64,000 bases of DNA from Manduca sexta (lineage: Eukaryota > Arthropoda > Insecta > Lepidoptera > Sphingidae): NCBI RefSeq assembly GCF_014839805.1, contig NC_051138.1, positions 2,974,983 to 3,038,982 of the forward strand. The letters are read 5' to 3'. Position numbers and translations under genes: made by a program. The first letter of the stretch is position 1, and each line of letters opens with the position of its first letter. Positions 22,501 through 40,553 of the stretch are shown here, one piece after another. Under the pieces are notes generated by a model, which did no database searches, was not told where the DNA came from, and saw only the letters and a list, made by a program, of their open reading frames with translations.

Positions 22501-25500
22501 GTAACAATGTTGCCTTCCAGTTGTAACAACATTGTGACCAATGTGATCATTGAGCATTACTAGATTTAATATCTTATAATGATCCGTGCGGGAGTGTCAG
22601 GAAATGCTTAGTAATTTAATATTCTGATGATACTGCCGTGAAGGGCATTTATAACGCATCACTTAATCAGCTAGAATCTAAGAACTTTCCTACAAGGAGA
22701 ATCGCAAATCAAATGAGTATTTAGGATACTAAAAATAACCAACTTTCTTTGCAAATAATATTCATTTTCAGAAACCTCAATGGGCACATCTATGCAGGAA
22801 GACATTCAGTTAGTGACTAATAAATACTTCAACGCCATACATAAGCTAGGAAAGTGTCTCATATACAGAATCAGCAGGATTTGGATTTATGACGAACCGA
22901 TATTCAAGCTAACTAAATGCTATAGAATTCAGAAAGCAGCTTTGACTGATCTGCATAAATTCACCAAACAGATAATCAGGGAAAGGAGAAAGTTTAGAAA
23001 AGAGAACAAGATCACGGCGTTTGATGACGATGATGACGTGTACGGTAAGAAGAGTCGAATGGCGATGCTGGATCTACTGCTGGACCAGGAGACGGTGGGG
23101 AACATCGACGAGGAAGGCATCCGGGAGGAGGTCGATACATTCATGTTTGAGGTAAACCCTAATTTAAATACAAAGCACCTTACTTTGATTGGTATTTTAA
23201 ATTTAGTAGTTAGGCAAACGTTTTTGTTAATATTCTAAACATGGAGCTTGGGATAGAATTTTCTAGAGAAGTCGATGAGAGGAAGGAAATTATTAGTAGA
23301 GGCTTTCCTGCCCTCACACCCACTACTACTACTCTTGTAAGCCAGGATCTGCAGTGGTACGTAGTTTATGACACAGAGCGGTAAAGCTTGGCGAGTCTGA
23401 GGGAACAGTATTGTCTTAATCTTGCACCGAAATTATTTAAATAGAAAGATGAGGAGTAGGATATATTAATTGACGTTATTGGTAGAAAAGAAGAGAATTG
23501 TGACCTTGATGACGTGGTGCAATTGCGCAGCACGAATACCGCTCTGAAGCCTCGAGTTCGAATTCCAGATCGTACAAAGTGATATTGGGTTTTATGCACA
23601 TTAATAGCCCGGAGTCCGAAATTTGTGCGATATGGCGATAAATGTGATGTGATGAGATAAATGTGAGAGATCCTAATGAACACGTTTTACAATGTTGTTT
23701 ACAACTGCGAAGTAAATTAACACTGCAAAGTTTTTCCTTTAATGCCAATAGCGTATAATTTTCATTGTAATATCCCCTTAATTATTTTACAGTCATTCGC
23801 GAGGTTTATAATTGGCATGACATAATAGCTATTAAAACTGATTCCTTGGTGTACAGCGCGATACGACATCCGTGTTTGTCGGGTTCAATTTCCGTGTCAG
23901 GTAAAATATTAGGGATTTCGATTAACCCGAAGTGTGAAATTGTAGAAAATTACAACCCCTTATTACCTTTTAAAAATAAGGAGGGGGGGATATAATCAAA
24001 AAAAAATACGTATATTTGTTTTAATTATAATATGTACTTATCTATGTTGCTTATCTGTTATATATCATATTTTTCTATACAAGCGACCCGACTTTGCACG
24101 GGTATCTCTAATTAGGTATCTACAGCCAGCTGCCGATGATGAAAATTGGCAAAAAGTAAAAAAAAATTGTATATCTTATCGCTACCCAACTTGACATAAT
24201 CATCCGCTGCACTAAATTGAAGATAAAAAAATCCATTAAAACCGCTCCAGCCGACTTTGCAGTTCACACACATACATACGCACATTTATTTATAGATATA
24301 AATGTATGTATATTATGTGTATGTATATATATTCTCTTCGGTTATCCTTTCCCGAAAATAATCTATATATAAGAACCTTTTTCCTTTTTTTTATTTAGGC
24401 TATCAGCTATTTAAGAAATAAAATATTCTTAAAAAAATTCTACCTTCAAAAAACCTTCTAAAAACTTCAACCTTGCGCCCACAATTTGTGCAAGAGTGCA
24501 CCTTAGGGACGCCCTCGCACGAGACGGGATAGGTAGATATTATGCGAATGCTACCCATCCACACTCTTGTTTTATTTATTTGGTCACTACATCTATTTCA
24601 AGATGGATGTGATTAAACTGAATACGATTCCTGCATTGTATTTCATAAATTTTATGAATTTATAAAAATGTAAAAAGGAGGCATCATAAAAAAGAAGAGA
24701 TTCTAAATGATGATAATACATCAGAACATGACAAATAAAACGCTACGCGTGCGCGTGGGCCGGCGAGAGTGTGGTTGGCTTGCTCACCTCGCTCCTCGCG
24801 TCCGTTCAACAAACCGATACCTAATGGAAAGCGCGCGGCTAAGCGAGGGACGACGAGACGAAGCAAGGACTCAATCCACACTCACACTTGCGTTGCCTCG
24901 CCTTGCCTTTTGGAGAGTATGGATCTGGGTTCAGCTAGTATTAAGGGCATGTAAACGTGAAGTATTTCGTACTAACTGATCCGACAGACGTTCTCCCGTC
25001 TTAACTATGATTTTGCAGCGTGCATTATCGCTGACAGTTATTTCAAATAATTTACAGTTATATAAAATTAATATTTTCGTTAAGTTTTCTTAAATTTTTT
25101 AATTTTCCGCGCAATTTTTTGAATTTTTCTCTTTCATAATAAGCTTCTCCTGACAATAACAAACACAACAAAAAATAAAAATTGTGAAATCGGTCCAGCC
25201 GTTCACGCGTAATGGCGTGACCAACGGAAATAGGGATTCGTTTTCATAGATAGATAAAACATAAAGTAAACCGACTTTTGATTGCAGGGTCATGACACTA
25301 CGGCGACCGCTCTGTGCTTCATGATCATGAGGATAGCCAACGAACCCGTGGTCCAGGTAGGTTATATTAATTTCATCTGTAACAGGAAGAGTTAAGAATT
25401 TTAGGATAATCCCGTAATCATCCCAAATCTCCCAAAAATATGTGTTTCATAATGATTTTTTATGTTTACGCGAATGTTAGTCATTAAAACTATTTTGCGG

Positions 25501-27860
25501 AATTTATCTAAATATTATATTTTATTCAGTGTAGATCGGACCACCAACAGCTAAAATTTTAAAACAATTGTATAATAGTAAACTGTAGGTAGATATTGTA
25601 ACTGCCTTTTCGGATGACCAACACCTCTATGCACCCCGTGACCACGAATCCGCAGTCTTCGAAACGTCGGGAGAAAATTATAATATAAAAACCGCAAAAT
25701 AGTTTCATTTTAATATGTATGTCATACAAAATTCCATTGAAGACATTATATTTGTAGTCCGTGTTACTCTTACAGAATCTGATATATGAAGAGGTACAGC
25801 GTGTTATAGGAGGAACTCAACAGAGCCTCACAATGGAACAGCTCGGGGACATGAAGTACTTGGAGTGTTGCATCAAGGAGTCCTTACGGCTTTATCCCAG
25901 CGTGCCTTACATAGCTAGAGTTATACACGAAAATATTGAATTAAGTAAGCTCATTCCTTTGTTAAAGATTGGTCCTTTTTATTATTTTATGCTTGCAAAT
26001 ATTGTCTGATCTGTAATTAAATACAATAAGAGTTGACCAAAATACCGTCCTAATTTTGGCATAGTATATTTAAATCTTAGTATAAATAAAGATGATGGCG
26101 ATGCTCTAGTTGGGAGTGAAACGAATGTCCGAAGGTTAAAAACTCATGGGCATATACCTCAGACTTTTCTAAAGTTATGAGTGTATTCTTTGCTTTAACC
26201 ATTGCGAGGAAACCTGCACGAACATACCTTCCAAATTCATAATAACAATTTGGAAGGTATGTAAAGTGTGTCAACCTGCACTAGGCTAGCGTGGCGAACT
26301 AAGGCCTAATCCCTATCAGTAGAGAGAGCCAATGCCCAACAATGGGACTTTAAATTATACAGAGCTGATATTATTATCACTCAAGAAACTGATCATCATA
26401 TGTCAACCATTTTATGTCTACCTTTTTTTCCATCTCAGGTGGTTACACAATACCGAAGTCTACTGAGGTCAATATCCACATATTCGACATCCATCGTCGT
26501 GAAGATATTTACCCTGAGCCTGAGAAATTCATCCCAGAGAGGTTCTCGCCAGAGAACACCGTCAAACGGAATCCATACACCTACATACCATTCAGTGCGG
26601 GACCTAGAAATTGTATAGGTTAGTAGTTATCTAAAGTAGGAAGCTAGATTCTGATATCATACTTGGATAGTATTAGGTAAAAGAAAAGTTTTCATTTATT
26701 TCATTCAGGCTCTCTGAAGTACTGAACAAACGCATACACGCCATTATCTCCGAAGGGGTAGGCAAAGGTGTAACTAGGGCACCCACCTTTCGTTATGTCT
26801 GTTCCGTTTCATGTTGATATGAATGAGCCTTTCGCCATATTCGTCACAGATTCGACTTCTTGTTGATTCTGATCAGAAAAACCCAGTAACACTTTGGTTC
26901 GACCCGAAGTTTAAACCCAGGACCTTAGAGCGGACCACGCAGGGAATATAACTACGCCATGGGGGCAGTCACTGATGCCAAAGTACTATCCTGAATTGGG
27001 AAATAGAAACTTCGGATACAACGTCTTATGCATACTTGAGAGGTTTTTGCTTGATTCAACTCCATTATCATCAGAATAAAATGTCAATTAGGCGGAACAA
27101 TTTTCTTTTACCAAGGTTCTTGTGGTAATTGAGTCGAGTTTTCCTAGCCAATGCGTGCAGGAATTGCCTGAACATTGCGTTTAAACGAGTCGACTCGTTA
27201 TATCTTTTTTATTAATCGCAAGTGCAAAAATGTTTTTATACTCGTAAATCAGCTTGTTTTTTTTGCAAAAAAATAATTTGAAATTACTCTAACGAATACT
27301 GCTAAAAATACTATAAGGAAAAACATTGAAATAATGTACTAAAGGTAATTAAAAAATACCTCATGTTCTTGGCTCATTAATGTTTGAGTCCTTATTGTCA
27401 CGATTATTTTCTTTATTTTATATGAGTATGGCAAATTTATCTCACTGCCCCCTGATGGTAAGTAGAAAAGCGTCCAAATGGAGTATCAACTGACGAGAGA
27501 TACCTAATTATATAGTCCTGAAAGGTCGACACAATTATGTCGGCCTGTTTCAATTCGGACATACATAGGCTGATCTCGGAACGCGTTACGTGGGCCACTA
27601 TGGGGGATGTATACCATGGCGATTGCTATCCGGACGGATACAAATATTCTACCAGCATGGTCACCATTAACCCGTTTTTTTTAGGTCAAAAATTTGCGAT
27701 GTTGGAACTGAAGTCGGTGATGGCAGGCATTATCCGAAGATTCAAGATCGAGCCGGTCACCAGGCCAGAAGAGATCAAGTTCGTTGTAGATCTAGTGCTG
27801 CGGTCTGCAAACCCCATCTACGTGCGATTTGTAGAGAGAAAAAAATGTCTAGATGCTTAA
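16548..27860 (+). CDS. Cytochrome P450, CYP4 family, first tandem copy (CYP4-a)
   Basis: Exons: 16548-16713, 17100-17209, 18249-18339, 22227-22412, 22772-23151, 25288-25356, 25776-25944, 26439-26618, 27685-27860; 508 aa, all GT-AG, phases 1,0,1,1,0,0,1,1. CYP4 enzymes are ER-anchored monooxygenases that hydroxylate fatty acids, hormones or xenobiotics using NADPH-P450 reductase. Visible: an N-terminal membrane anchor (about residues 1-25), WHERRKMLTPAFHF (C-helix), the 13-residue CYP4 signature EVDTFMFEGHDTT across exons 5/6 with Glu311 (the residue that binds heme covalently in many CYP4s), ExxR at 369-372 (ESLR), PERF in exon 8, and heme loop FSAGPRNCIG with Cys449. The hinge motif after the anchor is degenerate: KIPADRGTPIFHNTF, where a Gly-Asn is usual. 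An acidic run DDDDD precedes VYGKKSRMAMLDLLL. The start is the first in-frame ATG (context aaaaATG). The subfamily was not determined. Confidence 0.95.
16892..17084 (+). repeat. Intron 1 3'-end segment duplicated in intron 2 of CYP4-a
   Basis: The segment shares 'atggctttattgagttt', 'gaagaaacgc', 'atttttttctgttatttct' and 'accacac(c/t)gctttt' in order with 18028-18235. It ends about 15 bp before exon 2. Confidence 0.75.
17285..17525 (+). repeat. Dispersed repeat family 3, near full length
   Basis: Contains 'gtcgacacaattatgccggc', 'gtgagccactgtggcgggtt' and 'cgggcggatataaaatat' in the family order. About 240 bp, in intron 2 of CYP4-a. Confidence 0.7.
18028..18235 (+). repeat. Second copy of the duplicated intron segment of CYP4-a
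   Basis: It matches 16892-17084 with a small insertion around 'tatattgggtaccccc'. It ends about 13 bp before exon 3. Confidence 0.75.
18370..18560 (+). repeat. Helitron-like fragment
   Basis: The blocks 'tctactgaacggattttt', 'atgaaatttggtatgaagat' and 'ggctactttctatcacggga' are shared with the element at 20694-21344. Confidence 0.5.
18895..19085 (+). repeat. SINE family 2, diverged copy
   Basis: B-box-like 'ggattcgaataccgggtt', then 'gaagtctggaatttgtgcc' and the tail block 'ggttgcacctctgcttaccc'. The 5' half of the head is diverged. Confidence 0.55.
19560..20690. other. Intron 3 of CYP4-a, unassigned stretch
   Basis: Starts with a short SINE 2 tail (gcatactccttcggggataa). About 19700-19830 is a C-rich, CpG-containing patch (cgccatctcactcgcaccca). 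The rest is AT-rich DNA with no exon in phase with the flanking exons. Confidence 0.4.
20694..21344 (+). mobile_element. Non-autonomous Helitron-like element (about 650 bp)
   Basis: Begins TCCTACTAATATT and ends in CTAG followed by T. A short GC-rich hairpin (CGCGGGCGAAGCCGCG) lies about 10 bp before the end, which is the Helitron 3' hallmark. There are no terminal inverted repeats and no coding capacity. Related copies lie at 40554-41227 and 44251-44503. The class call is inferred from termini only. Confidence 0.6.
21582..21835 (+). repeat. SINE family 2, full-length reference copy
   Basis: The tRNA-like head has an A-box region (gatggcgtagttgtacgc) and B box (gggttcgtatccc). The body continues 'gtctggaatttgtgtccgat', 'cctatcacaccatgggacgg' and ends 'ggttgcgcctctgcatactc'. 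In intron 3 of CYP4-a. Confidence 0.8.
23505..23650 (+). repeat. SINE family 2, 5' half
   Basis: Head with 'cgagttcgaattccagat', then 'caaagtgatattgggtttta' and 'gcccggagtccgaaatttgt'. Truncated before the tail. In intron 5 of CYP4-a. Confidence 0.65.
24060..24310. repeat. Transposon-like remnant
   Basis: Contains 'gcgacccgactttgcacggg' near one end and 'aaaaccgctccagccgactt' near the other, both looking like degenerate non-autonomous element termini. There is no coding capacity. Confidence 0.35.
24735..24915. repeat. GC-rich patch of unknown origin in intron 5 of CYP4-a
   Basis: CpG-rich stretch (e.g. ctacgcgtgcgcgtgggccg; gggacgacgagacgaagcaa) flanked by AT-rich DNA. Overlapping frames are open on both strands, but codon patterns are not convincing and no family is recognised. 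Probably a transposon end or a recently arrived repeat. Confidence 0.3.
25485..25710 (-). repeat. Penelope-associated terminal repeat fragment
   Basis: Positions 25590-25710 share 'ttgtaactgccttttcggat', 'gcagtcttcgaaacgtcggg' and 'agaaaattataatataaaa' with 59930-60075, which borders the Penelope-like remnant; 25485-25500 resembles the opposite end. Confidence 0.45.
26088..26375 (+). repeat. SINE family 1 copy carrying a perfect 15-bp hairpin
   Basis: Head 'gatggcgatgctctagttgg' through 'gcgaggaaacctgcac', then an inserted inverted arm, and on to 'cctaatccctatcagtagag' and 'cagagctgatattatta'. Arms 26223-26237 and 26247-26261 are exactly complementary with a 9-nt loop. The right arm corresponds to normal SINE sequence; the left arm replaces about 20 bp of it. 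Confidence 0.75.
26733..26965 (-). repeat. SINE family 2, near full length
   Basis: Reversed copy from tail 'atctccgaaggggtaggcaa' to head 'actacgccatgggggcagtc'. In intron 8 of CYP4-a. Confidence 0.7.
27430..27665 (+). repeat. Repeat family 3 copy abutting the exon 9 acceptor of CYP4-a
   Basis: It runs from 'caaatttatctcactgcccc' to 'ctaccagcatggtcacc'. Exon 9 starts at 27685, so only the polypyrimidine tract (cccgttttttttag) separates the repeat from the exon; the branch point probably lies in repeat sequence. Confidence 0.65.
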
Positions 27861-28189
27861 GAATTATAAAAATATTTATGGTTTGATGTGTAAATAACTT
27901 AATTATATCCATAAAGTGGCTGACTTAACATACCTGCCTTTTATAACTCATAAACTGCATTGTCACTATTTGATAAAAATAGTAACATATCTTTATAAAT
28001 AGAACCCTTAACCAATTCGAAATGTGTGGTGTAATTTTAGCAAAAAGTACTTTTCAGTCTTTAATTGCAATTCGCTACTACCTTATTTTAGAGGCGAAAT
28101 TGCAAATTGCTAACAAATAAGGTGGCAGGCGTAACCATAAAATTCTTAGAGACAGTTATATTTAGAATGTTACGACATACTATATAAAG

Positions 28190-29500
28190 ACTTGACAATT
28201 TGTTTGTAAAACAAGCGTGAAGGGTATTTATTACATTGATGGGAGATAAGAATAAGGAAATGAGTCAAACCTACAAAGAATGCTTGCAGTATATTATTTA
28301 TATAATAGTCTGGTGGCCGTATGTAGCGAAATTTCAATTCCACAGCAAAGGATCGACTTAACCAGCAAGGAGCAAAGTTTAGCAATCAGAGAGGTTTCAT
28401 GCAGGGTGATCCATTTCACCGAAGCTTGTCACGGCAGTGTTAGAAAGCATATTCAGAAAAAGACTGGGAAGATTTTGGAATGGAACGTATCTAAACCACC
28501 TAAGATTCGCTAACGACATTTTTATATTTGCTTGAAGATCAAACATACTACAAGCAATGTTACAGCAATTAGATAAGGAAAGAAGAAAACAGGTATATCC
28601 ATGAATCTAGTGAAATCAAAAGGAATGACGAATGCAATAAAAGAAAACATAAAAGTATAGCAAGATGTTATCGAATATGTTGATGTATATATCTATGTCA
28701 ATTAGCATGAAAGATTAATATTCATAACAAATTATTAAAAGAACAAGTAACACTTGGAAATGCGAAATAGTTAACTACAAAACGATACCAATGTCAGTGA
28801 AAAGCAAACTGTAAACGTGCATTCTCCGTGCCTAACTTATAGGTGTCGGACTTGGTCCGCTACGAGCAAACCATTCAAAACTTATAGTTTGCCAATGCAA
28901 TATGAAGCGGAGCATGCCGCACGTAAGGTTAAGGACAGATTAAAGACGACATAAATAAACAAACCAACAAAAGCGGAAGCGATGATTTACTAAAAATAAA
29001 AAGCTTAAACGGAATTGGACCGGTCATGTGATGATAACAAATAAGGTAAAATGGAGTAAAGATATAATTAAATGATATCCTCGGAGTTGTAAAAGACATA
29101 CTCTACTCTAAAAGACTGCCACGGTGGCGTAGTTGTAGTGCATGCGTGATACGGCAGCGCTCTGACGTCTTGGGATCGAATCCTGGGTCGAGCAAAGTGA
29201 TATTTGGATTTTTTTTCAGTATCAGCCCGGAGTCCGGAATTTGTGCCCGATATGGCGATAAGCTCGCCCCCAATCACATCATGGGACGGAACACACTTGG
29301 CGAAAAGTGGGTGCCTTAGTTGCGTCTCTGTATACCCATGATATTTGTGTGTTTTTTGTAAAAGACAAGAGGGACGACAAATTAGAAGATGGGAAGATTA
29401 CCTACCAAAAGAAAGCAGAAGAACTCGTGACAGACATAAGTGGAAAAAACTAGAGGAGGCCTATGTCGAAGGACAACCAGACCAACAAACAGGTTGCTGA
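28190..29500 (+). mobile_element. Degenerate RTE-like LINE, reverse transcriptase and C-terminus
   Basis: Broken frames carry reverse-transcriptase motifs: 'MQGDPF' at about 28402, and 'LNHLRFANDIFIFA' at about 28489, which is the F-A-D-D catalytic block with the first Asp changed to Asn. The C-terminal part near 29375-29500 reads 'RQIRRWEDYLPKESRRTRDR' then 'KWKKLEEAYVEG', typical of RTE-type LINE ends. It has several frameshifts and stops, and a SINE insertion at 29099-29355. Confidence 0.75.
29099..29355 (+). mobile_element. SINE family 2 inserted into the LINE, with 12-bp target duplication
   Basis: Flanked by TTGTAAAAGACA at 29087-29098 and again at 29356-29367. The body has the head (ggtggcgtagttgtagtgca), B-box-like 'ggatcgaatcctgggt', and tail 'ttagttgcgtctctgtatac'. 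The nested position shows the SINE is younger than the LINE. Confidence 0.85.
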
Positions 29501-29624
29501 AGTTGTTTGTGTGTCAAATTATATATAAATACAATGTAAATTAAATCTGTACTATATTTGGTCAATGAATATTATTAATATAAACCGTCAAAATATTTTA
29601 ATTGACATCATATTTTAGTATAAA

Positions 29625-29700
29625 ATAGGTGTTGCTCGCAGCTTTGCCCGCGCGAAAATATTTTCCTGATATAGGGAAATTTATCCACGAAGACTAATGG
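29625..29700 (-). repeat. Helitron-like end fragment
   Basis: 'gctcgcagctttgcccgcgc' matches the reversed 3'-terminal hairpin region of the element at 20694-21344. Confidence 0.45.
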
Positions 29701-30239
29701 AGTAAAGGGACGTTACAGGGACTGATGTAAACTTGAACCTCGACGCTATTCATCGTAGTGTGCGTGTACACTCATGCCGCTCACACACACTGTAAGCGGT
29801 TAGGGAAAGTAGTGTGGCGCGTCTTAGTGTTTGAAATTATCTATAGAAAGTCCCTTAATCACTACAGATACTCATAGCGCCACTATTTACTATAACACCA
29901 TGGTCGTCTCCTTAAAAACCAGATTCGATTATTTCCTGTGAGAGCAAATTACCGGTTAGTAAGTAAAATGTATGCTATGTTGTATGTTAATCTAGGACAT
30001 TCTGACGGTGTTTACAAATGTCCAATAAATCCGTTCAATTATTATTACTTTTAATAAGTAATAATATGATAAAAAATCTGTTTCTTAGTGACACATGATA
30101 AATAGCGGCATACGCAATGCGTAGGCTTAGCATAGAACGGGGCGCTGTGATTGACTAATATTTCGCCTACATCCGGTCACATTGCACTTTGTATCCAGTG
30201 GTAGAGACCTACCACACACATTTTTTTGTAATTATTTGC

Positions 30240-30345
30240 TATCCCCCACTGAACACATACTAGTCCATCGTGGTGGACTAAGGGTAAACCTCTCAGTATA
30301 GGAGGGCCGTGCTCAGTAGTGGGCAGTGCACAATACATAACTAGT
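30240..30345 (+). repeat. SINE family 1, 3' fragment
   Basis: Blocks 'catcgtggtggactaagg', 'ggagggccgtgctcagtagt' and 'gggcagt'. Diverged. Confidence 0.5.
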
Positions 30346-30435
30346 AATATTTTATGGTCAATTCTCTTTATTTTGAAGATATTTTTTTTACGTTTTTACA
30401 TATACATTGAAAAAAAAACATGCATATAAAAATCT

Positions 30436-30705
30436 AAAAAAATTTATGACCCTCCGGTGGCGAAGCTCAAGACCCAGGCCACCAGCGGTTAGGGATTCAA
30501 AGTGAGGAATCTTCTCACAATGCGCGCCGTGTCCAGCAATACTGCCTTCTGCATCTGGCCTCCGACCCAACGGCCAATTGAGAGCTTCTGAAGATGTTGG
30601 TCGAAGCTCTTTGGTATCAACCCATGCGCAGAAACGACAATCGGGACAATAATTGTAGAGTCCACATCCCACATGTCAGTAACCTCATGTGCCAAGTCTA
30701 AATAT
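30436..30705 (-). mobile_element. Non-LTR retrotransposon C-terminal remnant
   Basis: The minus strand reads LAHEVTDMWDVDSTIIVPIV, then a KSFDQHLQKLSI block and QKAVLLDTARIVRRFL. This is the conserved module that follows reverse transcriptase in many LINE ORFs. Only the C-terminal part remains and it is isolated from the LINE at 28190-29500. Confidence 0.65.
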
Positions 30706-30775
30706 TTTTATTATTATCATTTTTTGGTTGTGTTAGCTTTTAAGTTAAATGGATTTCATACTACGAGTATAGTGC

Positions 30776-30798
30776 AATTGCATAGCAGCTATGCAATT
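30776..30798. other. Perfect 10-bp hairpin with 3-nt loop
   Basis: AATTGCATAG, CAG, CTATGCAATT. Intergenic, just beyond the LINE remnant. Confidence 0.6.
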
Positions 30799-30917
30799 CA
30801 ATGTCAACCACATTTACTTTAAAATAGGACATTACCAAGTGAAAGGCGCGTAATATGTGTGTACTTATCATTGAAAATTTTTGTCTGATTGCCTAAAAAT
30901 ATCAAAATATACACACT

Positions 30918-30985
30918 TGCTTTTAGCCCCGAATGAGTAGGCAAAGGCGCAACTGGTGCCTTAACTTTCGGCCGGGTGTACTGCA
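30918..30985 (-). repeat. SINE family 2, 3'-end fragment
   Basis: 'ccgaatgagtaggcaaaggc' followed by 'gcaactggtgcc' is the reversed tail block of the family. Confidence 0.5.
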
Positions 30986-31929
30986 TCTAGGATTGCCAGA
31001 TTTTTTTAGCCTAAAAGGGACAAATGCCTTAATAATTATCATTTCATTAGTATATGTCCTAAATTAAGTATTTTTATACAACAATTTTATTATTGTGTTG
31101 AAAAATGATTTTGTTTTATATTACGTATTCGTTTAGCAATTCGGTTGTAGTTATGATGCTTTTCTGAGTCACGGGTTGTTTAAGATAATACGGGTGACAA
31201 AATGATACCACTAAACAGTTTAATATAAACAACCATTAATATTTTATTGACAAATACAGTAGGTATGAGTCATAACTACAATATACTATCAAATTAGTAA
31301 TGTCTCTGTTATGTACTTTGTAAGTACTAACCGAGAAATTGTACGGCGTGTGTATTGTACTTTATACTGTGCTAATAAATAAAAGATAAGCCCACGTTAT
31401 TATATTGTATGTGATAACAACAAATAGTTTCTATACTTCTCTCGCCTCTCGTCAAGCGTTCAACGAACCAATAATCTTGATCAAATGATCTTGGTAATCG
31501 TGAGTATGGCAAAGTGGCCCTTTTGCACCTAATGATAAGATGTCCAAAAATATGTCGACCGGCAAAAGATAAACATTCCTTATAATACTTGTACCAATAA
31601 TGTTATAAGGACATATTTATCGCTACAACAAAAATAACTCCAAGAACAGATGTAAATTTTGAATGCAAAAAGTCAAATGCCTTTTTTGCCCGGTCAAGAA
31701 ATAATTAAGTAACTAGTCATTATGATAACGAGGTGACATAGTTCTTTGTTATTACATGTAGCTTCTATTATAACAGGGCCGAATTTAATCTAGGTTGAAA
31801 GGGTTTGTGGCACCCTGGCGCAGGGACCAAGGAAAGGCAAGCCGATCGCCTGCCAAAAAAAGGTAACCACAAAAACAACGGCCCAATTTTTATCCCAAAC
31901 TTTAAAAAAGGAACATAAAATGTATTTTT

Positions 31930-32200
31930 TTTTATTGCTATGAATGAAAAGAGGAGCTTTTCAATCGCTTGATGGTAAGCAATACAACCGCCCGTAAACA
32001 GTAGAAACACCACCTTGAATTACAAAGTATTATTTGGTATTCCACTGCGCTCGCCATCTTGAGACATAAGATGTTAATTCTTATTAAGTCCTATAAACCG
32101 GAACACAACTGTGACTACAAACCGCTGCTTGGCGGCTGAAATAGACATTGCGATGGTACCTACCCAGGCGGACTCTCACATATGATAAACCTACCACCAG
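31930..32200 (+). repeat. Repeat family 4, diverged copy
   Basis: Contains 'ccgcccgtaaacagtagaaa', 'ttggtattccactgcgctcg', 'aaaccggaacacaactgtga' and 'ggtacctacccaggcggact' in the order seen at 48785-49115 and 42075-42365 (reversed). Confidence 0.65.
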
Positions 32201-32474
32201 TTCAGTTTTTTCCAAACTTTATAAAATGAACATAAAAAATATTTTATTTTATTATCAGCAAGAGGGGCATAGCCTGGTATTCGAGCCCCAACGTCAAATT
32301 TCGTTAAGACGGCCCTGTTACAATTGCAGTGTTCATGGTCAAGAGTGCAGTCCCTTATCATACTAGTTATATGTGAATAATAATCCATTTTATTATTGAA
32401 CCCTCGAGAGGATGCATGTGCATTGAACTTATGTGCAATAGTTTATTTTAAAATCTTAATAAACATTTAGTGCC

Positions 32475-39721
<7,247 letters not shown>

Positions 39722-39783
39722 TGTTAAGAGAATTGTTTTTTGGCGTTCGATCATAAACCAATAATTAATTGTAATGTGAAAAT

Positions 39784-39793
39784 AATAAATAAA
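39784..39793 (+). terminator. Polyadenylation signals of CYP4-b
   Basis: Two overlapping AATAAA hexamers start 63 nt after the stop codon. Confidence 0.55.
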
Positions 39794-40094
39794 TTACGAA
39801 ATGATATAATTGTATTTTAATATAAAATAAAATCTTTCGAAGTATACTGTTATGCACTTCAAACATACATGCAGGACCTTGCGGATAAATTATTTATACA
39901 AGTTACTTAGGCACTTGAAAACTTGTGCATAATGCATACATTTATTTTAAGTAGTGAACTTTAGTCCTTACAATGTAGTGTAATGACAAAATTAGCTGCA
40001 AAACAAAAAACAAGTCTTTTTAAATGGGTATCACTTAGAGGACACATTTTAAATTTATGCTAAGACCACACTAAAATATTTTTTTAGTTTCTTA

Positions 40095-40340
40095 GACTTC
40101 CACGGTAAAGTGACCCCACTGCAGCTGATGGCAAGTGGAGTGGGCTCAGATAGAAAGGCGACTGACGAGAGATGATCACCCCTCGGCAGTCGACACAATT
40201 ATGCCGGCCTGTTGTGACCGGATATACACAGACTGAACGCAATACAATTACGTGGGTCACTGTGGCGGGTTTCGACATCTTGTGTACTGTGGGCGCTATC
40301 CGGGCGGATATAAAATATATCCTACCACTAGCAAAAATAA
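40095..40340 (+). repeat. Dispersed repeat family 3, full-length copy
   Basis: 'cacggtaaagtgaccccact' to 'aaaatatatcctaccacta', with 'gtcgacacaattatgccggc' in the middle. One of the best-preserved copies. Confidence 0.7.
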
Positions 40341-40553
40341 TATCTGTCGCCCAATAATTAAATATACTCCGAATAATAGCTATTGCGTCTTAAAATATTA
40401 TTTATAACGTTGCAATTAATATGAAATTATTGCGTTGGATAGAGGGATATAGGTAGATTATCTAGATAATCTAGCACTAGTGCTGGCGTATACAATATAA
40501 CCACATGTTGCACGCGTGTAGTCTGTGAATACACATGCGTCATTATTATATAA

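Larger units (their letters stand above)
27861..32474. other. Intergenic region between CYP4-a and CYP4-b
   Basis: No host gene is seen. The space is largely occupied by a degenerate LINE (28190-29500) with a nested SINE, a LINE C-terminal remnant (30436-30705), short SINE and Helitron-like fragments and a repeat family 4 copy (31930-32200). Stretches at 27880-28180, 29700-30200 and 31000-31900 are AT-rich with nothing recognised. Confidence 0.5.

Noticed and set aside
24684..24979. Overlapping open frames on both strands in a CpG-rich patch, resembling a gene
   Set aside because: Open frames on both strands come from high GC content. There is no splice phase with CYP4-a, no recognised domain, and the patch is within intron 5.
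28280..28513. Possible host gene between CYP4-a and CYP4-b
   Set aside because: Other frames of the same stretch contain the degenerate LINE reverse transcriptase motifs (MQGDPF, LRFANDI), so it is retroelement debris.
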